Origin: Pyruvatibacter sp. HU-CL02332
Lineage (GTDB): Bacteria > Pseudomonadota > Alphaproteobacteria > CGMCC-115125
Length of the DNA stretch: 64,000 nucleotides
Assembly: GCF_040362765.1 (NCBI RefSeq)
Contig: NZ_BAABWK010000001.1
Span: 796,990-860,989, forward strand
Direction of reading: 5' to 3'
Made by a program: the position numbers and the translations under genes. The notes beneath the pieces were generated by a model. It made no database searches. It was given only the letters and a program-made list of their open reading frames with translations, and had not been told where the DNA came from. This document shows, piece by piece, positions 1 to 9,447 of this stretch (position 1 is the first letter of the stretch; every line of letters begins with the position of its first letter).

Positions 1-431
1 CGGCGATACACATCCACCAGATACGAGATGCCCTGGAAGGTGAAAAACGAGATGCCGACCGGCAGGATCACTTCCAGGAATGGCAGGTCCCGCTCGATGC
101 CCCAGGCGGTCAGAATGTCGGCCAGCGAATCCAGGAAGAAGCCGTAGTATTTGAAGAAGCCCAGCACCGCGAGATTGAGCGCAATGGCAATACCCAGCAC
201 CCATTTGCGCGTGATGCCGTCATTCAGTCCGCCAATGACGCGGCCAGCCGCATAATTCAGCAGCGATGAGCCGGCGAGCAGCAGCGTAAAGCGCCAGTCC
301 CAGTAGCCGTAAAAGAAGTAGGAAGCGAAGACGAGAACCAGCTTGCGCGCGTCCATGTCCCGTCGCAGTTCCCATGCAACTAGGAACACGATGACGAAGA
401 ACAGAGCAAAATCCAGTGTTGGAAACAGCAT
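1..431 (-). CDS. MBOAT-family O-acyltransferase (AlgI-like), C-terminus cut off by window edge
   Basis: The first 143 codons are visible and the rest lies outside the window. The protein starts MLFPTLDFALFFVIVF, a typical start for membrane-bound O-acyltransferases of the AlgI/PatA type, and continues with hydrophobic helices, an LNLAVLGFFKYYGFF segment and the family signature LPVGISFFTFQGISYLVDVYR near residue 123-143. Such proteins move acyl groups, usually acetyl, across the inner membrane onto polysaccharides such as alginate. The two genes upstream in the same direction encode SGNH-type proteins, the usual partners that complete the transfer in the periplasm. The ATG at 431 has no strong ribosome binding site. 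The family call is firm; the acceptor polymer is unknown. Confidence 0.9.
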   Translation of the reverse strand, partial: MLFPTLDFALFFVIVFLVAWELRRDMDARKLVLVFASYFFYGYWDWRFTLLLAGSSLLNYAAGRVIGGLNDGITRKWVLGIAIALNLAVLGFFKYYGFFLDSLADILTAWGIERDLPFLEVILPVGISFFTFQGISYLVDVYR

Positions 432-492
432 GCCCGAGCGCGTCTCATTTGGGACAATGAGCCATGGAACGGGTCAAACCGCGCCACAAATC

Positions 493-1848
493 TTAATCCC
501 TGGTTACCCCTGAGCCCGACTTGTCCCGATCTGGAACAGGTCGACCCTCCCTATCCCCCTGCCTTGCCACAAACGCGCCATTTAGCGCCTCAAACAGCGC
601 CTTGGCGGATGCCTTGTAGCCGTCGCCGGTCAGGTGAACATGATCGGGCCGTGCGAGTTGGGGGTCCTCGGCCAGTCGCCAGCGATGGACCGAGCACGGG
701 CCGCCCATGGCCGCCCGCCAGTCCCAGTGGGCAGCCCCCACATCAAGCGCCACGCGTTTTTGCAAAGCGAGTACGGCTGACAGCTGCGGTGCATCGTGCC
801 AGCGCAGCAGCGCCTCGCTCTCCTCGGCAATCAGCTCCACATATTGCTGCCGCTCCGCCTCGGTGAGCGGCGCACACGTCCACTCATGAGGCTCGCGGGC
901 ATCCGTATCCGCGTAGTACGGCAGCCGCGTCCCGTCCGGTCCACCCGTCAGCAGGATCGACGCACCGGGCGCGAAACGCTTCAGCCGCGCCAGCTGCGCC
1001 CGCAAAGCGGCTTCGTAGTCCCCAAGCTCCAGCTTGTCGTCAAAACCTTCATTGGTGCCGTAGCCGACAATGATCAGATCAGGGTCAAGCCGGGCAAGCT
1101 CCATGCGCAGCAGATCATCATCCCACCGCGCCATGATGTCTGCCGTCGCCCCCGGCCAGCCGGAATTGGACAGCACCGCCCCGCCCGCATCCGCTTCAAG
1201 TGCCAGGGAGAACAACGCCACCGGCCCGTCACCGGCGGCCGCAATCCGAACAATCTGAGTGCCGCTGGGCACCGGCAATGCTGCAAACGCAAATCCACGG
1301 TCACCTGACGTGGGCACCGCATGGATCTTGCTGTCCACATGCACCTGCAACACGCCGCCTTGCGGCTGGCGCTGATAGCTGATCAGCAACCGCTCAACCG
1401 GTGTTTCAAAACCTGAAAGGGCAATCCACGGGCTGGTGCCTGCCTCCGCCACCACCCGCGCATTCATCAGGCCAAAGGGCCCTGAGGCGTCCTCGTTGCG
1501 GGCCCGCACCACGTCCCATCCATCGGACATATCCATCTCGACGCCACGCGCCATGTAGAACGGATAGACAGTGCCCGCAGGCAGCATGCCGCGCGGCCCG
1601 GACTTGCCATCGGCAGCAAACAACGCCCGCAGATCACCGGAAAATGTGTCGCGCGCAATGTGGCTGTCGCCGATATGCAGAATGCGCACATCAGGACCGG
1701 CAGACTTCGCGTCAAAAAACGCTGACAGGCCTGCTGGATTGGAAATCGGGACAAAGGTCGTCTGCGGCACGCCCGCACCCATCAGCCCCACAGAGGCTGA
1801 CGCAAACGCAGCAGCCGCAGCCACCCGTCGCAAGGGAAGGAAAGTCAC
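493..1848 (-). CDS. secreted SGNH/GDSL-type hydrolase, probable O-acetyltransferase partner
   Basis: The 451-residue protein begins with a probable Sec signal (MTFLPLRRVAAAAAFASASVG). It carries the SGNH blocks: HIGDSHIARD near residue 58 with the nucleophilic Ser, VGYGTNE near residue 262, and the C-terminal DHVHLTGDGY with the Asp-His pair near residue 400. The family includes lipases and periplasmic polysaccharide O-acetyltransferases such as AlgX/AlgJ. The start is GTG and directly follows the TAA of the upstream gene, so the two are probably translationally coupled. The MBOAT gene lies 61 bases downstream. Context therefore favours sugar O-acetylation over free esterase activity, but this is inference. 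Confidence 0.82.
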   Translation of the reverse strand: MTFLPLRRVAAAAAFASASVGLMGAGVPQTTFVPISNPAGLSAFFDAKSAGPDVRILHIGDSHIARDTFSGDLRALFAADGKSGPRGMLPAGTVYPFYMARGVEMDMSDGWDVVRARNEDASGPFGLMNARVVAEAGTSPWIALSGFETPVERLLISYQRQPQGGVLQVHVDSKIHAVPTSGDRGFAFAALPVPSGTQIVRIAAAGDGPVALFSLALEADAGGAVLSNSGWPGATADIMARWDDDLLRMELARLDPDLIIVGYGTNEGFDDKLELGDYEAALRAQLARLKRFAPGASILLTGGPDGTRLPYYADTDAREPHEWTCAPLTEAERQQYVELIAEESEALLRWHDAPQLSAVLALQKRVALDVGAAHWDWRAAMGGPCSVHRWRLAEDPQLARPDHVHLTGDGYKASAKALFEALNGAFVARQGDREGRPVPDRDKSGSGVTRD

Positions 1849-3051
1849 TTACTCAGCCGGTTGGCGCAGATCATCCGCCCGGCCGGGCTTTGGCTCAGGC
1901 AGCACAAACCCGCGCAGATCAGACAGCGCCCCGGCAATGGTAGACGCCACTTCTGACACACCCGCCCGTTCGGAGCGTTGCGGCGTACCGGAGACAGCAC
2001 TTTGATCCCCCGGCGCGTCAGGCGCAGCGGGTTGATCGACACTTGGCGCAACAGGCTGATCCGGTGCCAGGGGAGCCGGGGGGGCCGGAGCCAAGGGAGC
2101 CGTGATCGTCGCACCGGTGATGGGGTCAATGAGTGGGGCCACGGCCACCGGCTCGACCGGCAATTCCACAATCGGCCCGACTTCTTCCATCCGGGCAGCT
2201 TCTTCCATGGCTGTGGTTACAAAACCCGCCATCTTGACGTAGCCGCGCATGGTGAAATGAATGCCGTCATTGGTCCGCATCAACCGCTTGCGGCCTTTGT
2301 CATCAAGGCCGTATGCGGAGTATTTGCCATTGCTGCCAAGGGTGCGCTGCCATGTGGGCACATAGGTAATGCCATTGGCTGCCGCACGGTCTTCGAACAG
2401 CGTGTTGAAATACTTCATGTCGCGGCCAAACCGCGGGCTGCGCATGGCGGGCAGTTCCACCCAGAAGACCTCCGCCCCCTCATCCTTGAGGACCTGCGTC
2501 ATGTCATCAATGCGCGCCTTGTAAATCGCTTCCCAGCCGGGCGAGCGCAGCGCATGGCGACCGCCCTCAACAATCGTCTGCCGGTCATTGGTGCCGATCA
2601 TCACAACCGCCACATCGACACGATGCTTGGCAACGATCTGCCGCACGGCCTTCGACCAGTTGTAAAAATCCTTGCGCACCAGCCCTGTTGAAACGCGGGA
2701 ATGTTTGGTGACCTTGTAGCCGTCAGCCTTGGGCAATTTGCGATAAAGCCCGGCCCAGATGCCGTCCCCCAGTGAATCCCCAAAAACATGCACATTGAGC
2801 GGACCTGTCCGCTTTTCAGGCACGACATCAGGAATAGGCGCCATGTCAGCCGCCTCGGCCGGTACAGGGTCCTGGATCGGTGGCGGCAGTGTCTCGACCA
2901 AAGAGGTGGTCGAAGACGTGATGGAGGGCAGATTGGCGGATTGCACGGGCTCAATCGCCTGTGCCAGCGCAGCGCTGCCAAAGCCCAAAGCCAGGCCCGC
3001 AACGACAACCGTCCCAATCACAGCTCTACGCAATACGCTTAACCCTACCAT
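1849..3051 (-). CDS. secreted DUF459-like SGNH hydrolase
   Basis: From the ATG at 3051 the product has 400 residues and an N-terminal hydrophobic signal (MVGLSVLRRAVIGTVVVAGL, then an Ala-rich cleavage region). An in-frame ATG at 3168 would add 39 residues that do not look like a leader, so the inner start was preferred; neither has a clear Shine-Dalgarno. SGNH blocks are visible: VFGDSLGDGIWAGL (Ser block), VVMIGTNDRQT (Asn block) and DGIHFTMRGY (Asp-His block). The arrangement resembles DUF459 periplasmic proteins. The last 90 residues are a Pro/Ala-rich tail of low complexity. It is the first gene of a probable three-gene acylation operon with the next SGNH gene and the MBOAT gene. Confidence 0.82.
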   Translation of the reverse strand: MVGLSVLRRAVIGTVVVAGLALGFGSAALAQAIEPVQSANLPSITSSTTSLVETLPPPIQDPVPAEAADMAPIPDVVPEKRTGPLNVHVFGDSLGDGIWAGLYRKLPKADGYKVTKHSRVSTGLVRKDFYNWSKAVRQIVAKHRVDVAVVMIGTNDRQTIVEGGRHALRSPGWEAIYKARIDDMTQVLKDEGAEVFWVELPAMRSPRFGRDMKYFNTLFEDRAAANGITYVPTWQRTLGSNGKYSAYGLDDKGRKRLMRTNDGIHFTMRGYVKMAGFVTTAMEEAARMEEVGPIVELPVEPVAVAPLIDPITGATITAPLAPAPPAPLAPDQPVAPSVDQPAAPDAPGDQSAVSGTPQRSERAGVSEVASTIAGALSDLRGFVLPEPKPGRADDLRQPAE

Positions 3052-3339
3052 GTGCCAAATTGGCTCAATGCGGCTCACACTTGCCCCCACAAGATTGTCC
3101 CCCACGCGTGGCTCAATCGTGCCCGAGATGGGCGGATGAGTCACCCCGCTAGCGGCCAATCTCCCCAAATGACGTCATACGGCGCGGGCTGGATACGCGG
3201 TTTCCCGTCAGGGTGTGCCACCAGCACAACATTTTAGGCTGTCCGGCAAGCACTCTCGCGACCCGCCCCGCATGACGCCCTGACAACATCCAAGCAATTT
3301 GCGCGCCCTTCGAAAATGAGATGCCTCAATTGGGTGCCG
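3052..3339. other. intergenic region without a recognised gene
   Basis: These 288 bases separate the export operon (ends 3340) from the SGNH/MBOAT operon (starts 3051), both on the minus strand. The promoter of the SGNH/MBOAT operon should lie here. I see no convincing hairpin with a T-tract, repeat or conserved small ORF. Confidence 0.4.
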
Positions 3340-4554
3340 TTAACGTAAACCGCGGGGTTCCAGCGAAACGCCGTCCACAACCCTGTCGCTTGGATGAACA
3401 ACCACACGGTCCCCCGCCTCAAGGCCCGCCACAACCTCCGCCTCCAGAGCATTCCGGCGACCGATCTCAACAGGTGTCAGTGCTGCCTCACCCTCAGCTT
3501 CCCGAAACACCACCCAGGCGTCCCCATCGCGAAACAAGGCGCTGACCGGCAGCTTCAGCACATCTTCAGCTTCCCAGACAAAAATGCGCGTATCCAAACG
3601 GTACCCATGGCCAAGCGCGGACCATGCTTCCGGCGTGTCTTCAAAATCAATGATGACATTGACCCGCTGCTCCTCGATGCCAAGCGCTGACACCTTGGTG
3701 AACCCAAATGGCTCAATCCGTCGAACGGTGCCATTCAGGTCCTGCGTGCCACCCCAATCCTCGACCAACACCCGATCGCCTTCGCTTACGCGCACCGCAT
3801 CTTCTGAGAGCAGGTCCACCACGATTTCCAGATCAGCAGCATCGCCAACCTCAATCAGTGGCGCGCCCGGAAGAACAATCGCTTCGCTTTCCTGCATGAT
3901 GCGTAGCACCCGTCCGGTAATCGGCGCACGAACCGGCACGCAACACCCAAGGGCACCAGTATCAACGTCTCCGTCTGCCTCTCCCGGCTGGATCAGGAGC
4001 GCTCGCGCATTTTCAAGTTCAAAGTCACGCATCTTGAAGGCAGCCTTGGCTTCATCCAGCGCTGCCGCGCGCGTACGCATATCCAAGCGTGCCTTGTCCA
4101 GCCTGGCCTGTGAAACTGTGCCCTTGGCGGCAAGGCTCTTGGCACGACGATACTCAGACTGTGCGAAATCAAGTTCGGCCTGAGCCCGCGCCACGTCTGC
4201 TTCAGCCAGAGTGCGCGCCGCCTCCGCAGCTTTGGCCAGCGCTTCTGCCTGCCCCAGCGAGCGCGCATCCAGGAAAGAAGGGTCGGTCGGCTGAATGGTG
4301 GCAACGACCGTTACGCGCTCAGTCACCGGATCGCCAACGTCAGACCGGATACGCAGCAGACGCCCACCGACTGGCGCGGACACAGTGTAAATGTCCTTGA
4401 CCCGCGTCCGACCTTCTTCATGCACTGTCACTGCCAATGAACCGCGCTGCACCTCAACCAGGTCTGCTGGAACTGCCTGTGGCATGAACGCAAGAGCAAT
4501 CGCTCCCAAAACAATCACTCCAATGACAATGCTGACTATGTTGCGAATGGGCAT
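3340..4554 (-). CDS. HlyD/MacA-type periplasmic adaptor of an ABC exporter
   Basis: This 404-residue membrane-fusion protein has one N-terminal transmembrane segment (residues 5-25), then the split lipoyl domain (VSAPVGGRLLRIRSDVGDPV near 58-78 and APITGRVLRI near 210), separated by a long Ala/Glu/Arg-rich coiled-coil hairpin at about residues 100-180, and a beta-barrel domain. It should bridge the inner-membrane permease encoded 4 bases upstream to an outer-membrane channel. A GAGGG Shine-Dalgarno overlaps the end of the permease gene. Gene order ATPase-permease-adaptor matches DevABC/MacAB-like exporters. No TolC-like gene is present, so the outer-membrane partner must be elsewhere. The substrate is unknown. 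Confidence 0.9.
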   Translation of the reverse strand: MPIRNIVSIVIGVIVLGAIALAFMPQAVPADLVEVQRGSLAVTVHEEGRTRVKDIYTVSAPVGGRLLRIRSDVGDPVTERVTVVATIQPTDPSFLDARSLGQAEALAKAAEAARTLAEADVARAQAELDFAQSEYRRAKSLAAKGTVSQARLDKARLDMRTRAAALDEAKAAFKMRDFELENARALLIQPGEADGDVDTGALGCCVPVRAPITGRVLRIMQESEAIVLPGAPLIEVGDAADLEIVVDLLSEDAVRVSEGDRVLVEDWGGTQDLNGTVRRIEPFGFTKVSALGIEEQRVNVIIDFEDTPEAWSALGHGYRLDTRIFVWEAEDVLKLPVSALFRDGDAWVVFREAEGEAALTPVEIGRRNALEAEVVAGLEAGDRVVVHPSDRVVDGVSLEPRGLR

Positions 4555-4558
4555 GAGG

Positions 4559-6943
4559 CTAATCCCTCGTTTTTAGAACTGAAATAAGATCAAGCCGCGC
4601 CACCCGGCGGCCTACAATTAGGCTGGAAACAAAAGAGGCTGCCAGCACCACCAAAATGGCGGTGCCATAGGTTGAAGGCGCAATGATAATGGGGATCCGG
4701 TAGAGCTCGGTCTCAAGCCCAAGCTCGCCGACCAGATGGGCCAGCCCAAACCCGAATAGGCAGCCCGGCAGCAGGGCCAGCATGGTCAGCAGCGCCAGCT
4801 CGCCAAGCAGGATGTAAGCCACCTCGCCACGGCTGAACCCCAACACCCGAAGGCTTGCAAGTTCACGTGCCCGCTCCGCCAGGGAAATACGCGCAGCATT
4901 GTAGACAACGCCGATGGCGATAAGAGCTGCAAAAACGACATTGAAAATAACCGTCGTGGAAAAATTCTCATCCACGGTCTCGCGAAAGGTTTGCAAGGCC
5001 TTACGCTGCAAGGTGACGCCGGCAACGGCTGGCGTGTCCTTTAGCTCTCGGTACAGCTCATCCTGATATGCCGTATCGTTGAGGATGTACGCACCGGACA
5101 CCGACCGGCCCTCCTGCATCACCGTGTTGAGGGCTGGCAGCTGCATATAGGCACTGAGCCCGATATAGGTTTCCACGATCCGTGTTACCGGGACAAACAG
5201 GGTCGGACGGCGTCCCTCCAACACTTCTATCGTGATGGTGTCGCCTTCATCTACATCCAGTATCTTGGCGAGATAGTCACTCAGCAACACACCAGCTTCC
5301 GGCAGCTGCACGGGACGTTGGTTGGCATCCAGAACACGGGAAATCTGTGGGTCCTGCACCAGACCCGTAATAGACACCCGCTTCTCGCGCGGTCCATGGA
5401 TCATCCGCACACCAACCGCCCGGAACGGCTCCACCGAGAGGACACCCGGCAAGCCTTCGACTGCGTGAATGGCATCGAAGTGGCGCGGCTGCTCAAAGAT
5501 CACCGTCATGTTCTGCCGCTCGGTCTGAAAGAAGTTCACGTCCATCATGAACTCCATCGAGTCGAGCGCAAAACTTGACCCGATCAATAAGCCAACAGCA
5601 GCAGAAATCCCGGCAACGGTGAGACCCGACCGCAGCGGCCAACGACCGATATGACGCAGGATCATACGGGTCGGTTGATCCGTCATCCGCCGCGGCAGCA
5701 TCCGTTCGATGAGAGAGGTCCCATAGCGCGTCGGCGGAGCAGGCCGCATGGCGACAGCTGGCGGCAAAAGAGCTGCCCGGCGCACGGCGACAAGTGTTCC
5801 AACCACCGCCGCTAGAATGCTGATGGCCGCACCCAATGCAAAGACGGTCGGATCGGCCTTGTAGTAGAGGAATGGAAACTTGAACAATTGCCCGGCATAG
5901 ATGCCAGCTAGCCCGCGACCCATCCAGACCCCGGCAGCAATGCCCGCCACAATGCCAAGCGTCGTAAGAACGCCAACGAATTTGAGGTAGTGAAGCCCGA
6001 CGTCCCAGTTTGAGTAGCCGAATGCCTTGAGCAGTCCGATCTGTTCCCGCTCAGTCTCAATCATCCGACTGATCACCACATTGAGCAGAAAGGCCGCCAC
6101 CAGCAAAAAAATCGGCGGCAACACCGCGCCGAAATTGCGCAGTTGATCCATTTCACTCCTCAGGAACGCGTCGGAGATCTGGTCCTTTCGCTCATACGCT
6201 CCACCGCCACCATATCGGTCCGTCAGAGCATCCACCTCATCAATCACGTCCGAAACATTTGCGTGCCGCAGCACACGGATCAGCGCTTCGTTGAATGCAC
6301 CGTCCAGGTCGTAAGCTGCGGCAAGAGCCTCCCGGTTCATCCACAGAATGCCAAAACGTTTTTCGTCCGGCATCAATTCGCCCGGCGCAATCGCATAGAC
6401 AAACTCAGGACTCAGAACGACACCTACAACCGTCAGCGTGCGCTTTCGGCCATTGATGATGGCGGCGACTTCACTGCCGGGTTTGAATCCATGAGCATCC
6501 ATGAAGGTCTGATCGGCCAGCACTTCGCGTGAGTGGTTTGGTTCAGGCCACCGACCGGCGCGCAGCACCACATCATTGATGGCTGGCCGTCCCGATTCAG
6601 GAAGCGATATCATTCGCCCAGTGGCCGGTTCCACCATGCCCGGCACATCCAGCGTCACATCCACGAATACTCTGGTCTCAACCGATGCAACCCCGTTGAT
6701 ACGGGAGATGTCCGTTTTAAGACTTTCAGGCGCACGCTTCACCGGCACCCAGATGTCGGCAAACCGGTAGCGCTCATAGTAAGCCGCCCGCGTTGACTCA
6801 AGCGATGCCAGCATCCCGTACATCATCACCAGCACAGCCACACCGGCGCCAATAACCGCTGCAATGGCCAGCGCCTGGCCACGCACCCGCCACAACTCGC
6901 GAAGCACTTTCTTGTCCAGGGGATGCAGCAATGTGTGAAACAT
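4559..6943 (-). CDS. ABC exporter permease with two FtsX domains
   Basis: The 794-residue protein has a first transmembrane helix at about residues 20-45, a large periplasmic region, three helices around residues 275-390 (one containing MIETEREQIGLLKAFGYSNWDVG, the typical FtsX coupling segment), and a second FtsX-like half with a helix near 440 and three C-terminal helices containing SLAERARELASLRVLGFSRGEV. This duplicated layout is typical of LolC/E and of large MacB-class permeases that lack a fused ATPase. The ATPase gene ends 11 bases upstream. An AGGGG ribosome site precedes the ATG by 8 bases. Mechanotransmission-type export of a lipid or peptide is expected; the substrate cannot be told from sequence. 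Confidence 0.9.
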   Translation of the reverse strand: MFHTLLHPLDKKVLRELWRVRGQALAIAAVIGAGVAVLVMMYGMLASLESTRAAYYERYRFADIWVPVKRAPESLKTDISRINGVASVETRVFVDVTLDVPGMVEPATGRMISLPESGRPAINDVVLRAGRWPEPNHSREVLADQTFMDAHGFKPGSEVAAIINGRKRTLTVVGVVLSPEFVYAIAPGELMPDEKRFGILWMNREALAAAYDLDGAFNEALIRVLRHANVSDVIDEVDALTDRYGGGGAYERKDQISDAFLRSEMDQLRNFGAVLPPIFLLVAAFLLNVVISRMIETEREQIGLLKAFGYSNWDVGLHYLKFVGVLTTLGIVAGIAAGVWMGRGLAGIYAGQLFKFPFLYYKADPTVFALGAAISILAAVVGTLVAVRRAALLPPAVAMRPAPPTRYGTSLIERMLPRRMTDQPTRMILRHIGRWPLRSGLTVAGISAAVGLLIGSSFALDSMEFMMDVNFFQTERQNMTVIFEQPRHFDAIHAVEGLPGVLSVEPFRAVGVRMIHGPREKRVSITGLVQDPQISRVLDANQRPVQLPEAGVLLSDYLAKILDVDEGDTITIEVLEGRRPTLFVPVTRIVETYIGLSAYMQLPALNTVMQEGRSVSGAYILNDTAYQDELYRELKDTPAVAGVTLQRKALQTFRETVDENFSTTVIFNVVFAALIAIGVVYNAARISLAERARELASLRVLGFSRGEVAYILLGELALLTMLALLPGCLFGFGLAHLVGELGLETELYRIPIIIAPSTYGTAILVVLAASFVSSLIVGRRVARLDLISVLKTRD

Positions 6944-6954
6944 GCGTTGTGCCC

Positions 6955-7692
6955 CTACCAGGTGATGTCGCGCGCTGGCTTACGCGCATCATTGACCTCA
7001 ACACGGGCAATAGTGCCATCAGCAAAGCTCACTACCCGATGCGCCATGTCTGCAATCGAGGCGTTGTGGGTAATCACAGCGGTTGTGGTGCCAAGCTCTG
7101 CATTTACCCGCTCAATGGCCTCCAGCACGATGACACCCGTCTGGGAGTCGAGTGCGCCGGTGGGTTCATCACACAACAAAACATCCGGCCGTTTTGCGAT
7201 GGCGCGGGCAATGGCAACGCGTTGTTGCTCGCCGCCTGACAATTGTGCCGGAAAATGATCGACCCTCTCTTTGAGGCCGACAATGTCCAGCGCTTCGCGT
7301 GCATCCATCGGATCGCGCGCAATCTCCGTGACCAGCTCAACGTTTTCACGCGCAGTCAGGCTGGGTACCAGATTGTAGAACTGAAAAACAAAACCCACAT
7401 TGTCGCGACGGTACCGCGTCAACTCGCGTTCCGACGCGGCTGTGAGTTCCTGATCGCGAAACCACACCTGCCCGTCCGTTGGCTGATCCAACCCGCCCAG
7501 AATATTGAGCAGTGTCGATTTGCCGCTCCCCGAAGGGCCCAGCAGGACGGCGAATTCGCCTTCATAGAGCTCAAGATCGACACCACGCAGCGCATGGACC
7601 TGCACGTCGCCAGTGTCATAGACCTTGGTTATGCCCTTGGTCTGAAAGGTAATCTGCGGTTTCGGGTCGCCGCTTATTGCCGGTGTTCCCAT
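6955..7692 (-). CDS. ABC exporter ATPase (MacB/LolD class)
   Basis: The 245-residue ATPase shows Walker [10 protein letters not shown], a Q-loop [12 protein letters not shown], the signature [14 protein letters not shown], Walker [13 protein letters not shown] and the H-loop ITHN. The LDxxTG and DEPTGALD wording is characteristic of the LolD/MacB/FtsE group. The start at 7692 was chosen because GGGAG lies 5-6 bases upstream; longer in-frame starts reach back into the VWA gene. It is the first gene of the three-gene export operon and its leader overlaps the end of the preceding VWA gene, so read-through from that gene is possible. Confidence 0.93.
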   Translation of the reverse strand: MGTPAISGDPKPQITFQTKGITKVYDTGDVQVHALRGVDLELYEGEFAVLLGPSGSGKSTLLNILGGLDQPTDGQVWFRDQELTAASERELTRYRRDNVGFVFQFYNLVPSLTARENVELVTEIARDPMDAREALDIVGLKERVDHFPAQLSGGEQQRVAIARAIAKRPDVLLCDEPTGALDSQTGVIVLEAIERVNAELGTTTAVITHNASIADMAHRVVSFADGTIARVEVNDARKPARDITW

Positions 7693-7724
7693 GACAGTCT
7701 CCCTTATAGGAAGAATGTCGGCCC

Positions 7725-9263
7725 TTAGACCGCCGTGCGCAAGATGTCGTCGACCACCCGTTCGAGATCCTTGAGAGACCCGCACATCTGCGCTTTGTGG
7801 CAGAACGGCTTGAGCTTCAGCATCTCGCTGTCGCCGGTCCCCCAGATGCCTTCCGGCTCCGGGTTGAGAATGATGACCCGCCGCGCGCGCTGATAAACCA
7901 GTTTCATGATGTCAGCCCGCGGATTGCTGAAGTTCGACCGCGCGTCCCCCATCAAGATGACAGTGGTTTTGTTGTCGATGTCATTGAGCGCCAGATTTGA
8001 AAAATCCTGCAACGACGCGCCGTAGTCCGTGGAGCCACCGCCATACTCTTTCTGGATCAGCGGAATGGCCTGTTCCAGGTCCAGCGTCTCAAACAGATCC
8101 GTCACCTCTCCCAGATGCCCCGAGAACGCAAACGACCTGACATTGGGCAGCACTTCGCCCAGCGAATACAGGAACATCAGCAGGAAACGCGACACCGTGG
8201 CGACAGAGCCTGACACATCGCAGATCGCCATCACATCCGGCTTGTCCACCTTGCGGCGCTTCCAGTGGGTATCAAACATCAAGCCGTCAAAGGCGATGTT
8301 GTGCCGGATGGTCCGCCGCACATCCAGATGGCCCCGTCGTGCTTTCTTCTTGCGGCGCGAATGCACGGAAACCAGCTTCTTCGACATCTTGCGCACAAGC
8401 TGCTGCATCATCTTGAAGTCGCGAATGTCCACATTTGTCAGGCGCACGCTCTCCAGCACTTCTTCGCGCAGCCGCTTGCCTTCGTTCTGTGCGTGGAGCT
8501 GCAAATTGCGCTCCACATAGTCGTCCACATCCTGGCGCAACATTTCGCGCATGCCTTTGAGCGCTTCTACCTGCGGCCCGCCGACGCCTTCAGCCCGTTC
8601 TGCTGCAATGATCTGGTCGGTGATTTCCTGCAGCCCGATGCGCTCCATGATCCGGCGGCCATAAAGCCCCCGCTGGGTAAAGAACCGAATGTTCCGTATA
8701 CCCACCTGTTCGCCAGCCCGCGCAATCGCCATGGACAAAGATGTCCGGTCGCCCGATTGCAGCATCTCCATCAGGGTCTGATTGAGGTTGGCGTCTTCAT
8801 ATTCCGTGTCGTTGAGGTCGCCTGTCTGCGGCTTGTCGGTCGCACCACCTTCGCCTGAACCCGACGGCTGGCCGCCGGACGCGGACGCACTTTCAGACGC
8901 GTCTCCGTCGCCCTCGGCGTCGGACTCTTCCCCATCGCCCTCACCACTATCTTCGCCGTCAGCATCCTGAGACCCGTCACCAGCTTCCTGCTGATCCTGT
9001 TCGTCGCCGTCCTCACCAGACTGCGACGCCGCGTTTTCCCCTGTCGCATTCTCCATCGTCTCAAACGAGAAGAACCGGTCAAACGCCTCATCAAACGATT
9101 GCTTTTCGTCCGGTGTCTTCGCCAGGGACAGCGCAAGCGTGTCCTTCAGCAGCGCCCGGTCGCCAAACCCCACAAGGTCGGCCGCCTCCATGGCATCCAG
9201 CGTTTCCGCTGGCGAAACCTGCAGGTCCGCAGCGCGCAGCGCATCGACAAAATTTGTCATCAT
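7725..9263 (-). CDS. CoxE-like VWA-domain protein with acidic linker
   Basis: The product is about 512 residues from the ATG at 9263. A TTG at 9272 has a better placed GAGGG and would add three residues; an ATG at 9359 is too far upstream. After an alpha-helical N-terminus (1-72) comes an 80-residue linker almost entirely of Glu, Asp, Gly, Ser and Ala (about 74-155). The C-terminal von Willebrand A domain has a MIDAS motif DVSGS near residue 347 and a second metal-site region TDYGASL, with a basic cluster [13 protein letters not shown] just before it. CoxE/VWA proteins act with a MoxR AAA+ ATPase as chaperones that insert metals or remodel complexes. The likely MoxR partner is at 14785-15735, 5.5 kb away. 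Confidence 0.85.
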   Translation of the reverse strand: MMTNFVDALRAADLQVSPAETLDAMEAADLVGFGDRALLKDTLALSLAKTPDEKQSFDEAFDRFFSFETMENATGENAASQSGEDGDEQDQQEAGDGSQDADGEDSGEGDGEESDAEGDGDASESASASGGQPSGSGEGGATDKPQTGDLNDTEYEDANLNQTLMEMLQSGDRTSLSMAIARAGEQVGIRNIRFFTQRGLYGRRIMERIGLQEITDQIIAAERAEGVGGPQVEALKGMREMLRQDVDDYVERNLQLHAQNEGKRLREEVLESVRLTNVDIRDFKMMQQLVRKMSKKLVSVHSRRKKKARRGHLDVRRTIRHNIAFDGLMFDTHWKRRKVDKPDVMAICDVSGSVATVSRFLLMFLYSLGEVLPNVRSFAFSGHLGEVTDLFETLDLEQAIPLIQKEYGGGSTDYGASLQDFSNLALNDIDNKTTVILMGDARSNFSNPRADIMKLVYQRARRVIILNPEPEGIWGTGDSEMLKLKPFCHKAQMCGSLKDLERVVDDILRTAV

Positions 9264-9447
9264 CTTGGACAAGACAGCGACCCTCAAAAATATGCGCCGG
9301 GATACCCGGCTTTTCGCGGCCTTTATGCCATGAAAAGCCCAAGTGCCACAGGCATTCATTCCGGCAACGAAACATCAGAGTCAGATTCATCCTCAATTTT
9401 GATGACGAACCTCCCATCCCAGAGTCTCTAGTCTCACCATTGAAGCG

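Noticed and set aside
1978-2691. 237-codon plus-strand frame opposite the DUF459-like gene
   Set aside because: It is a shadow of a minus-strand gene with clear SGNH motifs; its own translation is rich in His, Arg and Gly without any domain.
3340-7692. The HlyD-like adaptor and ABC proteins as the type I secretion system of the giant RTX-like proteins
   Set aside because: The permease is of the FtsX/MacB type without a fused ATPase or peptidase domain, unlike HlyB, and the genes are 39 kb away. It is a different exporter class.
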